Both the position numbers and the translations under genes were made by a program. From assembly GCF_001424875.1 (NCBI RefSeq), contig NZ_LMCT01000007.1, positions 32,715-96,714 on the forward strand: a stretch of DNA of 64,000 bases, given 5' to 3'. The notes under the pieces are model-generated. The model did not search any database and was not told the DNA's origin. It was given only the letters and a program-made list of their open reading frames with translations. Of this stretch, positions 9,044 to 17,879 are shown one piece after another (positions within the stretch are counted from its first letter, which is position 1; each line of letters starts with the position of its first letter). Origin of the DNA: Kitasatospora sp. Root107. GTDB lineage: Bacteria > Actinomycetota > Actinomycetes > Streptomycetales > Streptomycetaceae.

Positions 9044-9089
9044 GGCCGGTGGCCCGGACCCCCACAAGGGGTCCGGGCCACCGGCCTTT
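9044..9089. terminator. Bidirectional terminator between fadB and glycosyltransferase
   Basis: A perfect 19-bp stem (9044-9062 with 9068-9086), loop CACAA, then TTTC. It sits between convergent genes. Confidence 0.9.
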
Positions 9090-9107
9090 CGGCGTCCTGA
9101 CGGGACG

Positions 9108-10625
9108 TTACTTCTTGAGGCGGTAGATCACCGTGTCCGCGTTCACCGCGACCACCTCGTAGCGGGTCTCCAGCAGGCTCTCTATCCGGGGGATGTGCAC
9201 CGGCTGGTACGGGGCCAGGCCCGAGTCGTCCACCACGATCTCCGGGAAGCCCTTGTCGGCCAGCTCCTGGTCGAAGGTCTGCCAGGCGTTCGCCATGCTG
9301 AACTGCTCGCCGACGTCCTTGCCGTCCTTGCCGCCGCTGAAGTTGGTCAGGAAGCCGGCGGTCAGATAGCGGGTGACGGGGCGTCGGTCGGACAGCCAGT
9401 ACAGCTCCGGGTGCATGCCCCAGACCAGCACGGTGTCCTTGGCCGTGGTCTGCTCGGCGATCGTGCTGGCCACCTCGCTGGAGTGGTCGAGCCGCTGGCC
9501 CGGCCAGAACACCGCCAGGCCCCAGAACGCGGTCGCCGCGACCGTGCTGTACACCAGCACCGGACGCCAGCGGATCGACGAGGTGGTCACCGCGCCGACC
9601 CCGAGCAGCACCAGCGGGGGCATCAGCTGGAGGTAGTAGTGGCCGAAGAAGTGGAAGCCGGTGCTGACCGCCACCACCGAGGAGAGCAGCCAGACCCAGA
9701 GGTCGGAGGAGGCGCCGTGCTCCTCGCCCCGGACGGTCGGCAGCGCGCCGTGACGGAGCCTCAGCCAGAGCCGGTGGCCCAGCGGGGCCAGGAAGCCCAG
9801 GCAGGCGGCCAGCAGGATCGCCGAGTTGCCCAGCGCCCGGCCGGACATCTGCAGCCAGGCGCCGCCCATCGAGGCGTAGTCGCCGCTGCCGGTGACCACC
9901 CAGAACAGGAAGCCCTTGGGCTTGGTGAGGATCACCGCGACCAGCGCTATCGGCAGCGCGAAGCCGAAGCAGACCTTGAACAGCGCGGGCTGCCAGCGCA
10001 CCCCGCGCAGCCGGAGGTCCTGGAACAGCATCCAGAGCACCGGCAGCATCACCGCGCCGCCGGTCTGCTTGGTCAGTGAACAGAGCGCCACCGCGATCCC
10101 GGCGGCCAGCCAGCGGCGGCGCTCGGCGTAGCGGAAGGCGGCCACCATCGCGGGCAGCATGAAGACCTCGAAGGTCGCCGCCTGGGTGTCCTCGGGGGAC
10201 AGCCCGATCGAGACCAGCAGGTAGAGCCCGCCGGCTACCGCGCCCGCCCGGTTGCCCCAGCGGCCGCGGGCGATGGACGCCAGCAGGATCGCGGTGGCCA
10301 GGTGGGCGACGATCGCCAGGGTGCGCAGCGGCCAGAGCGAGGTGGAGCCGAACAGCGCGAAACACGCCTCGTACAGCCAGGGCAGCAGCGGGGGCTTGCG
10401 GTCCACCACGGTGTCGTACAGCACGCCGCCGTCGGCCAGCATCCGCGCCTGGGTGGCCAGATAGCCCTCGTCGGGGCTCCACACCGGGCGGAGGAACGAC
10501 GGGAGGTGGGTGACGGTGGCGAGGACTGCCAGCACCGGCACGACTCTGGTCCAGTACCCCGTCCGGACGCGCTCGGGCAGCCGCCCGGTCAGGGCGGCGA
10601 GTGGTCGTGAGACGGCGTTGGGCAC
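9108..10625 (-). CDS. ArnT/GT39-like membrane glycosyltransferase
   Basis: A 505-residue polytopic protein with a first membrane helix around residues 28-46 and roughly ten further hydrophobic segments to residue 375. The first outer loop carries the acidic motif SPDEGYLATQARML, typical of GT39/GT83 enzymes that transfer a sugar from a polyprenyl-phosphate carrier on the outer face of the membrane. A soluble C-terminal domain follows (about 380-505). The acceptor (protein, lipid or wall polymer) cannot be told from sequence. The start is GTG at 10625 with no clear ribosome site. It converges on fadB and lies downstream of dxs on the same strand, separated by a hairpin, so it is probably transcribed separately. 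Confidence 0.8.
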   Translation of the reverse strand: MPNAVSRPLAALTGRLPERVRTGYWTRVVPVLAVLATVTHLPSFLRPVWSPDEGYLATQARMLADGGVLYDTVVDRKPPLLPWLYEACFALFGSTSLWPLRTLAIVAHLATAILLASIARGRWGNRAGAVAGGLYLLVSIGLSPEDTQAATFEVFMLPAMVAAFRYAERRRWLAAGIAVALCSLTKQTGGAVMLPVLWMLFQDLRLRGVRWQPALFKVCFGFALPIALVAVILTKPKGFLFWVVTGSGDYASMGGAWLQMSGRALGNSAILLAACLGFLAPLGHRLWLRLRHGALPTVRGEEHGASSDLWVWLLSSVVAVSTGFHFFGHYYLQLMPPLVLLGVGAVTTSSIRWRPVLVYSTVAATAFWGLAVFWPGQRLDHSSEVASTIAEQTTAKDTVLVWGMHPELYWLSDRRPVTRYLTAGFLTNFSGGKDGKDVGEQFSMANAWQTFDQELADKGFPEIVVDDSGLAPYQPVHIPRIESLLETRYEVVAVNADTVIYRLKK

Positions 10626-10749
10626 GTTGACAACCTACCGGGCGGGGCCGTGGGCCAACGCCCGGGTCCGGCCATTCGATGTGACGATCGGACAGAAGTG
10701 TGACGGGCCGTCGGCTACGGGCGCGAGCGGTTTGTTACCGGGAAACCGT

Positions 10750-10788
10750 CAGGGGCGCGGAGCCGCAGTTCACGGCCCCGCGCCCCTG
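10750..10788 (-). terminator. Hairpin terminator after dxs
   Basis: A 16-bp stem with one mismatch (10750-10765 with 10773-10788) closes on a 7-nt loop, 15 nt beyond the dxs stop codon. Its CGCAGTTC..CGCGCCCCTG sequence resembles the arms of the dispersed repeat and of common streptomycete intergenic palindromes. Confidence 0.7.
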
Positions 10789-10803
10789 GGTGGACCAGGT
10801 GTC

Positions 10804-12696
10804 TCAGACCCGGGCTGCGGCCGTACGGGCCACCAGCTTGGCGACCTTCTCGGCGATGGCCGGGGCGGTGAGGCCGATCTCGTTCAGGATCTGCTCCCGG
10901 GTGGCGTGGTCCAGGAACTCCTGGGGGATGCCGAAGTCCCGCAGCGGCAGGTCCACCCCGGCGTCCCGCAGGGCCTGGGCGATCGTCGAACCGACGCCGC
11001 CCGCGCGGCCGTTGTCCTCGACCGTGACGACCACCCGGTGCTCGGCGGCCAGGCCGGGCAGGGCCGGGTCGACCGGCTTGACCCAGCGCGGGTCGACCAC
11101 GGTGGAGGTGATGCCCTGGGCGGCCAGCAGGTCGGCCACCTCCAGGCACATCGGGGCCATCGCGCCGACCGAGACGATCAGCACCTCGCCCTCACCCTCG
11201 GGTGCGGCGCGCAGCACGTCCATGCCACCGATCCGGCCGACCGCCGGGACGGCGGGACCGACGGTGCCCTTGGAGTACCGGACCACGGTCGGGGCGTCGT
11301 CCACCTCGACCGCCTCGCGCAGCTGGGCGCGGAGCTGGTCGGCGTCACGCGGAGCGGCCAGCCGCAGGCCGGGGACGACCTGCAGGATCGACATGTCCCA
11401 CATGCCGTTGTGCGACGCACCGTCAGTCCCGGTGACGCCCGCGCGGTCGAGCACGAAGGTGACGCCGAGCCTGTGCAGCGCGACGTCCATCAGGACCTGG
11501 TCGAAGGCCCGGTTCAGGAAGGTCGCGTAGACCGCGAAGACCGGGTGCAGGCCGTTGGTGGCCAGGCCGGCCGCGCTGGTGACGGCGTGCTGCTCGGCGA
11601 TGCCGACGTCGAAGGTCCGCTCCGGGAAGGCCTTGGCGAACGGGGCCAGGCCGACCGGGTGCAGCATCGCGGCGGTGATGCCGACGATGTCCTTGCGCTC
11701 CCGGCCGAGGGCGACCATCTCCTCGGCGAAGACCGAGGTCCAGTCCTTGCTCGACGAGGTCTTGATCGGCAGGCCGGTCTCCGGGTGGATCACGCCGACC
11801 GCGTGGAAGCGGTCCTCGTCGTTGTTCTCGGCGGCGTGGTAGCCGCGGCCCTTCTCGGTCAGGCAGTGCACGATCACCGGGCCGCCGAAGCCGCGCGCCT
11901 TGGTGAGGGCGGACTCCAGCGCGGTCAGGTCGTGGCCGTCGATCGGGCCGATGTACTTCAGGCCGAGGTCCTCGAACATGCCCTGCGGGGCGATGAAGTC
12001 CTTGAGGCCCTTCTTGGCGCCGTGCAGCGTCTCGAACAGCTGCTGGCCGACCACGGGGGTGCGCTGCAGCGCCTCCTTGCCCCAGGACAGGAAGCGCTCG
12101 TAGCCCTGGGTGGTGCGCAGGGTGGCGAGGTGGTTGGCCAGGCCGCCGATGGTGGGCGAGTAGGAACGCTCGTTGTCGTTCACCACGATCACCAGCGGGC
12201 GGTCCTTGGCGTCGGCGATGTTGTTCAGCGCCTCCCAGGCCATCCCGCCGGTCAACGCGCCGTCGCCGATCACCGCGACCACCGGGCGGTCGTGGTGGCC
12301 CTGCAGCTGGTTGGCCTTGGCCAGGCCGTCCGCGTAGCCGAGCACGGTGGAGGCGTGCGAGTTCTCGATCACGTCGTGCTCGGACTCGGCGCGGGACGGG
12401 TAGCCGGACAGGCCGCCCTTCATCCGCAGCCGGGAGAAGTCCTGACGGCCCGTGAGCAGCTTGTGCACGTAGCTCTGGTGGCCGGTGTCGAAGAGGATCC
12501 GGTCGCGCGGCGAGTCGAAGACCCGGTGCAGCGCGATGGTCAGCTCGACCACGCCCAGGTTCGGGCCCAGGTGGCCGCCCGTCTTGGAGACCTCCTCGAC
12601 CAGGAAGGTGCGGATCTCCTCGGCCAGCTCGGCCAGCTGCGCCGGGGTGAGCCGGTCGAGATCGCGCGGTCCCCGAATGCGGGTCAGCAGCGCCAC
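10804..12696 (-). CDS. dxs: 1-deoxy-D-xylulose-5-phosphate synthase
   Basis: Thiamine-diphosphate enzyme joining pyruvate and glyceraldehyde 3-phosphate in the first step of the MEP isoprenoid pathway. The cofactor motif starts [18 protein letters not shown]. Other typical segments are [16 protein letters not shown] near the N terminus, a transketolase-like pyrimidine-binding domain (about 320-480; [18 protein letters not shown]) and a C-terminal transketolase domain. Length is 630 residues from GTG at 12696, chosen because GAGGAGGA lies just upstream. The frame is open further upstream to 12930, but that stretch contains the xylH terminator hairpin and is not protein-like. No isoprenoid genes are adjacent. 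Confidence 0.96.
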   Translation of the reverse strand: MALLTRIRGPRDLDRLTPAQLAELAEEIRTFLVEEVSKTGGHLGPNLGVVELTIALHRVFDSPRDRILFDTGHQSYVHKLLTGRQDFSRLRMKGGLSGYPSRAESEHDVIENSHASTVLGYADGLAKANQLQGHHDRPVVAVIGDGALTGGMAWEALNNIADAKDRPLVIVVNDNERSYSPTIGGLANHLATLRTTQGYERFLSWGKEALQRTPVVGQQLFETLHGAKKGLKDFIAPQGMFEDLGLKYIGPIDGHDLTALESALTKARGFGGPVIVHCLTEKGRGYHAAENNDEDRFHAVGVIHPETGLPIKTSSSKDWTSVFAEEMVALGRERKDIVGITAAMLHPVGLAPFAKAFPERTFDVGIAEQHAVTSAAGLATNGLHPVFAVYATFLNRAFDQVLMDVALHRLGVTFVLDRAGVTGTDGASHNGMWDMSILQVVPGLRLAAPRDADQLRAQLREAVEVDDAPTVVRYSKGTVGPAVPAVGRIGGMDVLRAAPEGEGEVLIVSVGAMAPMCLEVADLLAAQGITSTVVDPRWVKPVDPALPGLAAEHRVVVTVEDNGRAGGVGSTIAQALRDAGVDLPLRDFGIPQEFLDHATREQILNEIGLTAPAIAEKVAKLVARTAAARV

Positions 12697-12869
12697 CCGT
12701 TCCTCCTCGTTCAAGTTTCTCGGGCCGCGGACGGCCTGGCGGGCCTCGCTGCCCCTGGTGTCGAGCCGCCCCGGCCGTCGGTCGGTCGGGCTCGACTGCC
12801 CGAGTCTAATGTCCGCCTGCCGGACAGCGCGCAGCGCGCCTGGGGTTGACCGGTGTTGACCGACATGAC

Positions 12870-12910
12870 GAGGCTCGGCACCCGATTGATTGGTTCGGGT
12901 GCCGAGCCTC
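12870..12910 (-). terminator. Hairpin terminator after xylH
   Basis: A perfect 16-bp stem (12870-12885 with 12895-12910) and 9-nt loop, 17 nt beyond the xylH stop codon and upstream of dxs. Confidence 0.85.
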
Positions 12911-12926
12911 ACATGGACCAAAGAGG

Positions 12927-14183
12927 TCAACCTCGGCCGGAGGACTTCTGGGTCCGGCGGGAGACCGAGTCGAGCACCACGGCGGCGAGCAGCACCGCGC
13001 CGGTGATCATGTACTGGATCGACTGGTTGACGTGCACCAGGTCGAGGCCGGTGATGATCGACTGGATCACCAGGATGCCGAGCAGCGCCGACCAGGTCTT
13101 GCCCCGGCCGCCGAACAGGCTGGTGCCGCCGATGACGGCTGCGGCGATCGAGTTCATCAGCACGTTGCCGCTGCCGAGCGCCTTGTCGGCGGAACCCTGC
13201 TGGCTCATGATGAACAGCCCGCCGAGCGCGGCCATGCCGGCCGAGATCATGAAGACCGAGATCCGCACCCAGGCCACGTTGATACCGGCCCGGCGGGCCG
13301 CCTCGATGCCACCGCCGACGGCGAAGATCTGCCGGCCGTAGGAGGTCCGACGGAGCACGAAGTCGGTGATCACCACGATGCCGAGGAAGATCACCAGCGG
13401 CAGCGGCAGGCCCTGGCTCTGGTTCAGGGTGTACGCGGCGGCGATCGCGATCAGGCCGATCACGCCGGTGCGCAGGGCGATCTCGCTGACCGGGCGGGCG
13501 GGCAGCCCGGCGGCCGTACGGCGGCGGCGGTCCAGCAGCTGGCCGGCCAGGAAGAGGCCGACGCCGGCCAGCGCGAAGATCCAGGTGGCGGCGATGTCGC
13601 CCTCACCGATGAAGTAGTGGTCGAGGTCGGCGATCACGCCGTTGTTGAGCACGTTGGCGGTGCCCTTGTCCCCGAGCACGAACTGCTGCAGACCGCTCCA
13701 GGCCAGCAGACCGGCCAGCGTGACCACGAAGGCCGGCACGCCGATCTTGGCGAAGAAGAAGCCGTGCAGGGCGCCCATCGCGACACCGGCGGCCAGCGCG
13801 ATCAGGATCGACAGCCACTCGTTCACGCCGGAGCGGGCCGACAGCACACCGGCGATGGCCGCCGAGACACCGGCGATCGAGCCGAGCGAGAGGTCGATCT
13901 CACCGAGCAGCAGGACGAACACGATGCCGACCGCGATCAGGCCGGGGCCCGCGATCCAGAGCGTGATGTTGGTGAGGTTGTCGGCGTTCAGGAAGTCGCC
14001 GGTCAGGCCCTGGAAGATGGCCGCGATCAGGACCAGGCCGAGCACGACCGGGACGGAGCCCAGTTCGCCGGTCTTCATCTTCCGCTTGAACTCGCCGAGG
14101 TAGCCGGCGAAGCCCTCCTCACGGATCATCAGGCGGGGGTCGATCGCGGGCGCGGGCGCCTCGGTGGTCTGGCTGGTGCTCAC
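12927..14183 (-). CDS. xylH: Xylose-type sugar ABC transporter permease
   Basis: A 418-residue integral membrane subunit of a CUT2 (ribose/xylose class) importer with about ten hydrophobic helices from residue 45 onward. The conserved segment [20 protein letters not shown] and the cytoplasmic motif [15 protein letters not shown] identify the family. The cytoplasmic N terminus is unusually long (~45 residues). The start codon overlaps the stop of the ATPase gene by four bases (ATGA), which implies translational coupling. With the ATPase and binding protein it should move a pentose into the cell unmodified. Specificity for xylose is inferred from the XylF-like binding protein and the rok7B7 neighbour. 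Confidence 0.9.
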   Translation of the reverse strand: MSTSQTTEAPAPAIDPRLMIREEGFAGYLGEFKRKMKTGELGSVPVVLGLVLIAAIFQGLTGDFLNADNLTNITLWIAGPGLIAVGIVFVLLLGEIDLSLGSIAGVSAAIAGVLSARSGVNEWLSILIALAAGVAMGALHGFFFAKIGVPAFVVTLAGLLAWSGLQQFVLGDKGTANVLNNGVIADLDHYFIGEGDIAATWIFALAGVGLFLAGQLLDRRRRTAAGLPARPVSEIALRTGVIGLIAIAAAYTLNQSQGLPLPLVIFLGIVVITDFVLRRTSYGRQIFAVGGGIEAARRAGINVAWVRISVFMISAGMAALGGLFIMSQQGSADKALGSGNVLMNSIAAAVIGGTSLFGGRGKTWSALLGILVIQSIITGLDLVHVNQSIQYMITGAVLLAAVVLDSVSRRTQKSSGRG

Positions 14184-14959
14184 TTCGCTTCCTCCGCGAT
14201 GCGTGCCTGACGCCGGGTCACGGCGTTCTCGGTGGCTCCGGTGATGGCGGAGATGATCTCTTCGTGGGTGGTACCTGCCACCGGGAAGGACCCGTTGTTG
14301 CGGCCCAGGCGGAGCACCGCGACGGTGTCCGCGACGGCCTTGACGTCCGCCATGTTGTGGCTGATCAGGATGACCCCGAGGCCCCGCTCGCGGAGCCGCT
14401 CGACCAGGTCGAGGACCTGGGCGGTCTGCTCCACGCCGAGCGCGGCGGTGGGCTCGTCCAGGATGACGATCTTCGGGTCGCCGACCAGGGCGCGGGCGAT
14501 CGCGACCACCTGGCGCTGGCCGCCGGAGAGCGCTGCGATCGGGATCCGGACGCTGGGGATGCGGATCGACAGGGTGTCGAGCAGCTCCTTGGCGCGCTTC
14601 TCCATCCCGACCTCGTCGAGCGTGCCGAACTTCTTCAGCTCGCGGCCGAGGAAGAGGTTGCCGACCACGTCGAGGTTGTCGCAGAGCGCGAGGTCCTGGT
14701 AGACCGTCGCGACGCCCAGGCCCTGGGCGTCCTGCGGGCGGTTGATCCGGACCTCACGGCCCTCCCACTCGATCACACCCTCGTCGATCGGGTGGACGCC
14801 GGCGATGGTCTTCACCAGCGTCGACTTGCCGGCGCCGTTGTCGCCGACCAGCGCGACCACCTCTCCGGCGTGGACCTCCAAGTGGACATCGGTGAGCGCC
14901 TGGACGGCACCGAATCGCTTGGAGACTCCGCGCAACGCCAGTACGGGTGCGCCTGTCAC
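14180..14959 (-). CDS. xylG: Xylose-type sugar ABC transporter ATP-binding protein (single domain)
   Basis: A 259-residue ATPase with Walker A GDNGAGKST, signature LSGGQRQ, Walker B IVILDEPTAAL and a switch histidine in ILISHNMADV. E. coli XylG and RbsA carry two fused ATPase domains (~500 residues); this protein has one, so two copies would pair in the transporter. GTG at 14959 is preferred because AAGGAG lies nine bases upstream; in-frame ATGs at 14977 and 14968 are too close to or before that site. It lies between xylF and xylH, overlapping xylH by four bases. Confidence 0.9.
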   Translation of the reverse strand: MTGAPVLALRGVSKRFGAVQALTDVHLEVHAGEVVALVGDNGAGKSTLVKTIAGVHPIDEGVIEWEGREVRINRPQDAQGLGVATVYQDLALCDNLDVVGNLFLGRELKKFGTLDEVGMEKRAKELLDTLSIRIPSVRIPIAALSGGQRQVVAIARALVGDPKIVILDEPTAALGVEQTAQVLDLVERLRERGLGVILISHNMADVKAVADTVAVLRLGRNNGSFPVAGTTHEEIISAITGATENAVTRRQARIAEEAK

Positions 14960-15090
14960 GTGAACCATCTCCTTCATTCCGTGCCACCGCTCCTGACGAG
15001 GGGTGAGACGGCCTGCCGCGCGCCGACCCGGGGCGCGAAGGGTAGTGCGAGAACGATGAGGGGGCGGCGGTGTGTGAACACGCCGCGGGG

Positions 15091-15116
15091 GCCGACGCTC
15101 CGTCAGGAGCGCCGGC
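15091..15116 (-). terminator. Intercistronic hairpin after xylF
   Basis: GCCGACGCTCC-GTCA-GGAGCGCCGGC, about ten pairs with one mismatch, just past the xylF stop codon and within the 168-nt gap before xylG. Partial termination or 3' protection here would explain excess binding protein over membrane subunits, as in many ABC operons. Role inferred. Confidence 0.5.
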
Positions 15117-15127
15117 CCGTGCCGGGA

Positions 15128-16222
15128 CTACTTCAGGCCGGCCGCGGTGCAGGCGGCGGCGTAGTCGGCGGTGCAGATGTCGGCGGCCTTGTAGAGGCCG
15201 TCGGCGATCACGGTGTCCTGGATGTTCGCCTTGGTGACGACCTTCGGGGACAGCAGCTTGGCCGGGATGCCCTTGTCGGTCGGGCTGTCCACGGTCGCCG
15301 AGGCGACGGACTTGATGTCCTTGCCCTGGAGCAGGTTGACCGCGAGCTCGGCGGCCGAGTCGGCGAGCGGCTTGTACGCCTTGTAGATGGTGTAAGCCTG
15401 GTCGCCCGCGACGATCCGCTGGATGGCGTCCACGCCGGCGTCCTGGCCACCGACCGGGACGTTGATCCCCTGGGCCTTCAGCTGGGTGATGATCGCGGCG
15501 GCCATGCCGTCGTTGGCGGAGTAGACGGCCTGGAAGCCGTCCTTGCCCAGGCTGGTGATCGCGGTGCCGATCTTCTGGCCGGCCACGGTGGGCTTCCACT
15601 CACCGGAGGCCTCGTAGACGATCTTCTTGACCTTGCCCTCGAGGGCCTTCTTCGCGCCGGACTTGAAGTACGCGGCGTTCGGGTCGGCCTCGTCACCGTT
15701 GATCATCACGACGTTGGCGTCGGCGGCCTTGGCACCCAGCGCGGTGACCAGCGCCTCGCCCTGGAGCTCGCCGACCTTCTCGTTGTCGAACGAGACGTAG
15801 GCGGAGACCGGGCCGGTGGCCAGGCGGTCGTACGCGACGACCTTGACACCCTTGGCCGCCGCCTCCTTGACCCAGGACGCGGTCGAGGTCGCGTCGAAGG
15901 CGTCCAGGATGATCACCTTGACGCCCTGCGCGATCAGGGTGTCGAACTGCTGCTTCTGCTTCGACGCCGAGCCCTCGGCGTTGCTGTACTTGACGTTGCA
16001 GTCAGGGCACAGCGCCTTGACCTTCGCCTCGATGAACGGCTTGTCGAAGGACTCGTACCGGGTGGACGAAGCGTTCTCCGGGAGCAGCAGGCCGATCGAC
16101 TTGGTGTCACCGGACGCGGCGCTGTCCTTCTTGTCGTCACCGGCCTTGCCACAGGCGGCCATCGAGATGGCCATGGTGACCGCGGCGGTACCGATGACTG
16201 CGCGTCGCATCATTGCGTTCAT
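15128..16222 (-). CDS. xylF: D-xylose-type ABC transporter substrate-binding lipoprotein
   Basis: A 364-residue lipoprotein: N-terminal basic and hydrophobic signal with lipobox SMAAC (cysteine at residue 24), then a type I periplasmic-binding fold (about 40-330) with IGLLLPENASSTRYES, VIILDAFDATSTA and VVAYDRLATGPVSAYVSFDNE, the pattern of XylF/ribose-binding proteins. ATG at 16222 follows GGGAGG at good spacing; a longer upstream frame is rejected because it would bury the signal peptide. First gene of xylF-xylG-xylH, next to the ROK regulator. A short inverted repeat overlaps the likely promoter. Confidence 0.92.
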   Translation of the reverse strand: MNAMMRRAVIGTAAVTMAISMAACGKAGDDKKDSAASGDTKSIGLLLPENASSTRYESFDKPFIEAKVKALCPDCNVKYSNAEGSASKQKQQFDTLIAQGVKVIILDAFDATSTASWVKEAAAKGVKVVAYDRLATGPVSAYVSFDNEKVGELQGEALVTALGAKAADANVVMINGDEADPNAAYFKSGAKKALEGKVKKIVYEASGEWKPTVAGQKIGTAITSLGKDGFQAVYSANDGMAAAIITQLKAQGINVPVGGQDAGVDAIQRIVAGDQAYTIYKAYKPLADSAAELAVNLLQGKDIKSVASATVDSPTDKGIPAKLLSPKVVTKANIQDTVIADGLYKAADICTADYAAACTAAGLK

Positions 16223-16245
16223 GGTGGGGGTGCCTCCCTGACGGA

Positions 16246-16279
16246 GCCGCAACATTGCGGCGAGGTGAGGTGGAGTCAA
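16246..16279 (-). promoter_or_regulatory. Candidate xylF promoter and operator
   Basis: On the reverse strand, TTGACT (16279-16274) could be a -35 box. Seventeen bases on lies a weak -10 (AATGTT) inside the inverted repeat GCCGCAA-CA-TTGCGGC (16246-16261), which ends 24 nt before the xylF start codon. A repressor bound there would block transcription; Rok7B7 is the obvious candidate. Both assignments are inferred from spacing and symmetry only. Confidence 0.35.
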
Positions 16280-16353
16280 CCCCTGGGGCTCGCTTGTCGT
16301 CAATAAGTAAAACCAGCCTAACGCCGATCCGAACCCTTTCGTTATCTTCCTGA

Positions 16354-16388
16354 AGGCGAAGCCGAGACCAAACGGCCTCGGCTTCACC
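16354..16388. terminator. Hairpin terminator between rok7B7 and xylF
   Basis: GAAGCCGAG (16358-16366) pairs with 16377-16385. The stem can extend by four or more pairs past one mismatch. It separates the regulator from the transporter operon. Confidence 0.6.
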
Positions 16389-16419
16389 TTTTTCGGACGC
16401 TGGAGAGCGATTTCCGGTG

Positions 16420-17613
16420 TCAGGCACCGACCACTGAGGTCTGCCGGATTGCGCCGGATTCACCCATCTCGCTCATCACCAGGGCAAGCGCCCCGAGGAC
16501 CTCGGCCCGGCTACCCAGCGTGCCCGGAACGACCGACAGCTGCCGGGCCGCGGACGGGATGGCGTACCGCGCCACCGAGTCCCGGATCGGGGAAAGTACC
16601 AGCTCACCGGCCTCGGCGAGGTCTCCACCGAGGATCACCCGACGGGGGTTGAGCAGGTTGCACAGGGTGGCCACCCCGCTGCCGATCTGGCGGCCGGCGT
16701 CCGCGATCACCCGGCGGCAGCCCAGGTCACCCTGCTGGGCCAGCTGCACCACCTTGGTCAGGGTGAGCTCTCCTGGGTGGTTGGCGTTCAAGAGATTGAG
16801 CAGGTAGCGGGAGCCGACGAAGGTCTCCAGGCAGCCCCGGTTGCCGCAGCGGCAGACCGGACCGGCCTCGTCCAGCGTGATGTGGCCGATCTCGCCCGCC
16901 GTGCCGCCGGGGCCGCGGTAGATCTGACCGTTTATCACCAGACCGGCGCCGACGCCGCTGGCCACCTTGATGTACGCCAGGTCGCTCAGCCCCCGGCCCG
17001 CGCCCCAGACCAGCTCGCCGAGCGCGCCGAGGTTGGCGTCGTTGTCGACGTGCACGGCCATGCCCAGGCGCTGCGCGAGCTCCCGTCCCGGTGCGATGCC
17101 CGTCCAGCCCGGCAGGATCGCGGTGGAGCCGAGCGCGCCGGTCTCCTGGTCGATCGGGCCCGGCACGCCGAGGCCGACCCCGACCACCTTGTCCGCCTTG
17201 AACCCGGCCTGCGCCAGCAGTCGCTCGACCAGCGCCTCGGCGCGGTCGAAGCCCTGCTGGGCCGAGACGTCCACGTCGATCGGCTCACTCTCCTCGGCGA
17301 GCACCCGGTGTGCCAGGTTGCCCACCGCCACCCGCAGGTGGGTGTGGCCGAAGTCGATCCCGACCACGATCCCGGCGTCCCCGCTGAGCGAGACCGAGCG
17401 CGCCCGGCGGCCACCTGACGAGGTGTCGGCCACCACGACGGTGCCGGCCTCCCGCAGCTCCCGGACGATGTTGGACACCGTGGCCGCTGAGAGTCCGGTG
17501 GACCGGGCGATCTCCGCCTGGGTCAGCGAGCCCGCCATCCGGACCGCCCGCAGCACCCGTTCGAGATTGGCCCGGTGCAGAGAGGACTGCGATCCCGGTG
17601 TGTCCATCGACAT
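16420..17613 (-). CDS. rok7B7: ROK-family regulator, Rok7B7-like
   Basis: A 397-residue repressor with an N-terminal winged helix-turn-helix (about 15-75; SLTQAEIARSTGLSAATVSNIV) and a ROK sugar-kinase-like domain (about 85-390; VVGIDFGHTHLRVAVG, VHVDNDANLGALGE). The ROK zinc site is CRCGNRGCLE. It sits directly upstream of xylFGH on the same strand. I recall the same order in S. coelicolor, where Rok7B7 (SCO6008) neighbours xylFGH (SCO6009-6011) and affects carbon catabolite repression, development and antibiotic production. Orthology is inferred from position and architecture. ATG at 17613 follows GGAAGGG. Confidence 0.85.
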   Translation of the reverse strand: MSMDTPGSQSSLHRANLERVLRAVRMAGSLTQAEIARSTGLSAATVSNIVRELREAGTVVVADTSSGGRRARSVSLSGDAGIVVGIDFGHTHLRVAVGNLAHRVLAEESEPIDVDVSAQQGFDRAEALVERLLAQAGFKADKVVGVGLGVPGPIDQETGALGSTAILPGWTGIAPGRELAQRLGMAVHVDNDANLGALGELVWGAGRGLSDLAYIKVASGVGAGLVINGQIYRGPGGTAGEIGHITLDEAGPVCRCGNRGCLETFVGSRYLLNLLNANHPGELTLTKVVQLAQQGDLGCRRVIADAGRQIGSGVATLCNLLNPRRVILGGDLAEAGELVLSPIRDSVARYAIPSAARQLSVVPGTLGSRAEVLGALALVMSEMGESGAIRQTSVVGA

Positions 17614-17879
17614 GATTCACCCTTCCTGGGCACGGGAACTCGTCCGTCCCCGCGCCGGCCGCGCCGTTGCGGCGGTGTGCCACATGCTCACCTTCAACTT
17701 CTGAACTCTATGGTCGGCACCCCGTTCGCGCTCGCGTCAAGGGCGAAACCGGTGCCGAACGGAGATCGAATGCGAATCGTTGCCGGGACCTGGCCCGCAC
17801 ACCTGATATGCCCCGGGCGCTCCGGACCTGCCGCGTGGGAGGATGCCAGGCATCCATGCCTGACGAAGGAGTCCTGCGA

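Noticed and set aside
6812..9067. 751-codon open frame on the minus strand opposite fadB
   Set aside because: Its translation is rich in His, Gln, Arg and Val with no domain pattern. It is the antisense shadow expected opposite a very GC-rich gene; fadB has intact family motifs.
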